A stretch of 64,000 nt of DNA from Chlorokybus atmophyticus (taxonomy: Eukaryota > Streptophyta > Chlorokybophyceae > Chlorokybales > Chlorokybaceae): positions 32,680 through 96,679 of the forward strand of contig RHPI01003533.1 in assembly GCA_009103225.1 (NCBI GenBank). The letters are read 5' to 3'. The position numbers were made by a program, and so were the translations under genes. The notes under the pieces are model-generated. The model worked only from the letters and a program-made list of their open reading frames with translations. It searched no databases and was not told the DNA's origin. Position 1 is the stretch's first letter. Each line of letters starts with the position of its first letter. This document shows, in pieces, positions 60,876-64,000 of this stretch.

Positions 60876-62410
60876 ATGCGCGCGGCAATGGCGGCAATGG
60901 CGGCGACAGCGATGGCGTTGGAGACCTTACTGAATGACGTGGCATTGGATGACAACAAGCAATGTGACACTGCTGTTGGCGGATTGTTAGCTGAGTTAGC
61001 CGCCACCGTCCGTGCTTGCGAACTTCGCCCCCGCGCTTGGTTTGTTGCATGGCAGGTGAGGTCAACAAGTACCGAACTTGACAGGATTGAGTGAGTGATT
61101 GACATCACACATGCATGAATATGGTTGATGAAGTAGTTGATGACTCAGTCGACCACGTGCGGCATCCTACTTTGTGTCACTCAAGACAGTTTGCTGTCGC
61201 TTCAACATGCAGCCAGTGCAACCCATCACTCCTTCTATCTCCATGAGTACCACCAAACAAGATTGACGTAGCGCATTGTGTGGCGTGCTGTGTGCTGATC
61301 AAGTGAGACAAACTCAGGGGGTCCTAACGCTGGCGTTTGAGGGCTTCCCAGCGCCATTGCTGGAGCTCAAGAAGGCGCTGACAGCAGAGTCCGGAGGGCA
61401 GACCGCCGCAGGCCTCCCGCCTGAAAACCCGGGCAGCATGTGGCCCAAGGTGCACACATTACTAGTAGTTGTTGTTGTTGCTGTCGCGTGTGTGCACCGC
61501 GTGCAGGCACGCACTAGCACAGACACATTGCACATACGCACATGCAAAGCGCATGTGCGTGTGGGCATCGCCTGTGCCAGTGCGTGCGCGCGGGTTTGTG
61601 AGGACGCACATGTTTGTGAATAAGAACGTCAGCGCATGTGCACAGGTGTCATTAGCAGCGCTGAAGGATGGAGCACGATTGACTCCATCAGACCTGCTGC
61701 TTTTACATGAAATCTGCAGCTCACACCTACCAAGCACCTCCTCCTCCTCTTCCTCTTATGCGCATCACGTGGACCGTTTGCATGTGACAGTGTATGCTTG
61801 CCGGTCGCACGAGCGGCTGCTGTGCGCTGCGCCATTGGAGTTGAGAGAACAGAGAGGCGGGTGGGACGCTGACAGTGGGGTTGGGGCAGAGGAGAGGTCA
61901 AGAGTTGAAGCAGTTCTTGCGGTGAGGACATTGTTGTGCTTGTTGCATGAAACACACATGATTCGCACTCGAGCGTTTGTTTACTACTCGTTTGTTCAAC
62001 TGCCTTTCTGCTTGCCTTGGCTGATCTCGGCCTGTAACAGCTCATTTGCCTCGATCGAAACTCTGCAACTATTGAAAAAACCACCTACTCACGCACACGC
62101 ACACAGACCATCACACACTTCTGCTCTCTCTCTCCTCTCACTCAGTCACTCACTTACTTTACTCCCCACCACTATTGCTCAGGAATTCTCAAATGAGAAC
62201 TTGCCCTCCTATTGGTACCACGCGTCGCGAGACGGAAGCCGGGAGTTGCACTACCGAGGGCCCGCTGTGGGCAGCTCGCTTGTGTACTTTCTCACGCGGC
62301 TGCCGGAAGGTTATCGCGAGTTCCGTGCGGCAATAGAGGCAGCGCTGCCAGGCTACTATGCTTGGTTTGATGAAAACAGTCTGCATGTCACACTGCGCGC
62401 GCTTACTTGA
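60876..62410 (+). CDS. LigT-like 2H phosphoesterase superfamily protein
   Basis: Four exons join in phase: 60876-61055, 61318-61449, 61646-61921 and 62183-62410 (TGA), giving about 271 residues. Two His-x-Thr motifs, LHVTVYAC (third exon) and LHVTLRAL (last residues), match the paired catalytic histidines of 2H enzymes, which act on 2'-5' RNA linkages or cyclic phosphates. GLPPENPGSMWPKVSLAALKDG between them is a typical substrate-loop stretch. The second HxT lies only a few residues from the end, which is unusual, since the family normally continues with a closing strand. The intron between 61921 and 62183 ends in a long CT-rich tract. The start could be ATG 60876 or 60888. It diverges from the CW gene. 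Confidence 0.7.
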
Positions 62411-63209
62411 TGGATTGATTGATTGTGAAGGAGTGGTCAGCTGTTGGGCGCCATACTCGCGCTGCTGGTTGTGTTTACTGTTTGTAAGGCTCCCACTCAA
62501 GGCATGCGAGCGTGTGAAACAACAGCAGGCAAAGCAAGTGTGTGCGAGACACGAGCTACAGCTATGCAATGCACACAGTTGCAATTCCAGAGCACTCTTG
62601 CCTGCACACACCGATGCCCCTCTTACACAAGCATACAACACAAGTAGGCCTTGTAAGGCATCTACAGAACAGGGTGCTGTTATAAGGGACGGCCTTTGCG
62701 GTGTACGCATCTCCATGCGAGTGCACATCAAAGACCTGCTTTGTCATTCAACGTATGTTGGAGTGACTAACCACCAGCGCCCGTCTGCTCAGCAACTTTC
62801 ATCTGGTTGACTTACCCATGATGCAGTCCAGCTCACCTTGCGGATGCTGCCGAGCAGCATGTTTGGTGGTGTTTAAGCGTTGTGCATACCTTACCCCAAC
62901 TCGGACTAATGCTACACATGCATAGTATAAATAAGCGGGTTGATCATGCATTGCCATGCACACACATGCTTAGACAAATGCAACGTAGACTTCAATTACA
63001 CCAGGGGCTTACATGTCACATGCATACTAATCATTTATGCTTATGCATGTGTGCATCCCACCCCTGTTGCTTAGGTCTGCTTCCTAGCCTTGCAACACTG
63101 CTCGTGTTAGTCTGGGCTTGTGGGAAGGTTGACAGCAATATGGGTGAGCATCACATGCTAGCTGACCATGCCTGTCTTTGGCATATGCGCGGTAAGATTC
63201 GCAAGCATT
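62411..63209. other. Intergenic, no gene seen
   Basis: Mixed composition with TGCATG words and GTATAAATAA near 62925, which could be a TATA box for the fragments to its right. Nothing recognised. Confidence 0.45.
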
Positions 63210-63729
63210 AGTGCAATTGTACTCTCCCTCTGCTGGAGACTGGCTTCGTCGTCGTCAGCTGCGAGCGGTTGGGCTTCATGCCCATCCATTTGGGGGAGGT
63301 GTATGGCAGACGGTTGGACCTAGTGGCATCCAAGCTGAGCCGCGATAGCAAGCTACCTCTGGACATCATCGTCACAACATGAAAATCGACCCGGTGCAGC
63401 ACTGTGGCAGCGGAGGCGGTTACACGTCACAAGTATGGCGACCACTCGAGGTGCCGAGGGACACCTCCTACCTACCAGCGATGGAGACACATGGCACTTT
63501 GGATGAGGACTTCTAGCACGTACTGCGCTTGTGTGCACGCCACATTGCCACAGTGCAGGGAGCGGAGCCGCGGCGCTTGGAGGGCTTTATCCGCGTCTGC
63601 CTTCAGCGCGTGGTATGCCCCTTGCAGCGGGCGCAGGCGATGGCGATCTGGGAGCGGGGGGCGGCGGCGGTAGCAGGATCATTCTGGACCTCAGTGGAGT
63701 CCAGTGGCTCAAGGGCCTCCGCCAATTGA
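63210..63729 (+). pseudogene. Unidentified coding-like fragments, one in-frame stop
   Basis: The frame ending at about 63381 reads LETGFVVVSCERLGFMPIHL then GEVYGRRLDLVASKLS, which has normal protein composition. A second frame from about 63420 reads VWRPLEVPRDTSYLPAMETH and GTLDEDF, then a TAG, then HVLRLCARHIATVQGAEPRR and a helical Arg/Ala stretch to 63727. No family recognised. The TAG may lie in an unseen intron, or the copy may be broken. Confidence 0.35.
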
Positions 63730-64000
63730 AGCGGACGCGATGCGCACGTAGCGTAGTGATGTGTGGGTGTGCGTCTTGGGTGGTGTGTGATGTGTGCAGC
63801 TAGGCATAGTGGCAGCACTAACAGCCAGCAGTTGCATGCCAATGATAGTAGAGGAGTGGGGGACTTGCCTGCCCGCCCCACCCATTCACGCACTTGGACA
63901 AAGCACGTAGTTAAGCATGCCCATGCATGTGTCTTAATAGTTCTGCCTACTTGCCTGCTGCTTATGCTTACGTTGTTGCTTGTGATTAAGAGGGGACGGG
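63730..64000. other. Right end of window, nothing seen
   Basis: GTGTG-rich and then AT-richer sequence without a recognisable feature. Confidence 0.5.

Noticed and set aside
49270-63517. Reassigned stop codons (TAA/TAG read as Gln, as in some green algae)
   Set aside because: The stops in the gag remnant and in the 63.5-kb fragment would fit Gln, but none of the ten conserved genes has an internal TAA or TAG in several thousand codons, and SF3B2 ends at TAG exactly where its relatives end.

Overview
The window is eukaryotic nuclear DNA with intron-rich genes. It most likely comes from the green lineage, probably an alga. Supporting signs are a glucan,water dikinase with a transit-peptide-like N-terminus, an AZG1-type purine permease, a CW-zinc-finger protein with the domain order of land-plant relatives, a plant-length SF3B2, and plant-type telomere motifs (TTTAGGG / AAACCCTA) in gene-start regions. 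I could not fix the species. The assembly is draft: two long N gaps (9906-10359, 46962-47299) and four single Ns. Two of the single Ns sit between near-identical copies that look like unresolved contig overlaps.

Layout. 1-81: end of a PHD-finger gene. About 275-4000: a degenerate DNA transposon with a Tnp2-like transposase (1232-3749), repeated CGACTGTCA motifs on both sides, and a striking array of short palindromes (GGACCAT...ATGGTCC) at its left. 4000-6350: mostly non-coding, with a 347-bp CT microsatellite. 6350-8418: a decayed short-chain dehydrogenase (minus). 8688-13464: NELF-C/D, the transcription pausing factor subunit (minus). 14386-19518: glucan,water dikinase (plus). 20417-24094: AZG-type adenine/guanine permease (minus). 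25120-28450: CAMK-like kinase with an MGCGAS N-terminus (plus). 29118-31095: organelle-targeted RRM protein (minus). 31534-34761: SNIP1/DAWDLE FHA protein (plus). 35113-41961: CCAR1-like protein (minus). 42357-45725: SF3B2 (plus). 46000-52700: repeats, hairpins, a gap, a poly-C tract and two retrotransposon remnants in opposite orientations. 52696-59072: CW-domain protein with a long Arg-Asp/Arg-Glu tract (minus). 60876-62410: LigT-like 2H phosphoesterase (plus). 63210-63729: unidentified coding-like fragments.

The ten intact genes form five consecutive head-to-head pairs: NELF-C/D|GWD, AZG|kinase, RRM|SNIP1, CCAR1|SF3B2, CW|2H. Gaps between divergent starts run from about 0.4 to 1.8 kb, and gaps between convergent ends are 0.35-0.9 kb except where retroelements were inserted. 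Three of the divergent spacers each carry two telo-box motifs. Six of the ten genes act in transcription elongation, splicing, other RNA handling or chromatin reading, so the block is rich in RNA-processing functions. Three introns appear to use GC-AG splice sites. Exon coordinates below come from hand splicing by reading frame, GT/GC-AG sites and family similarity. They are internally phase-consistent except where noted.
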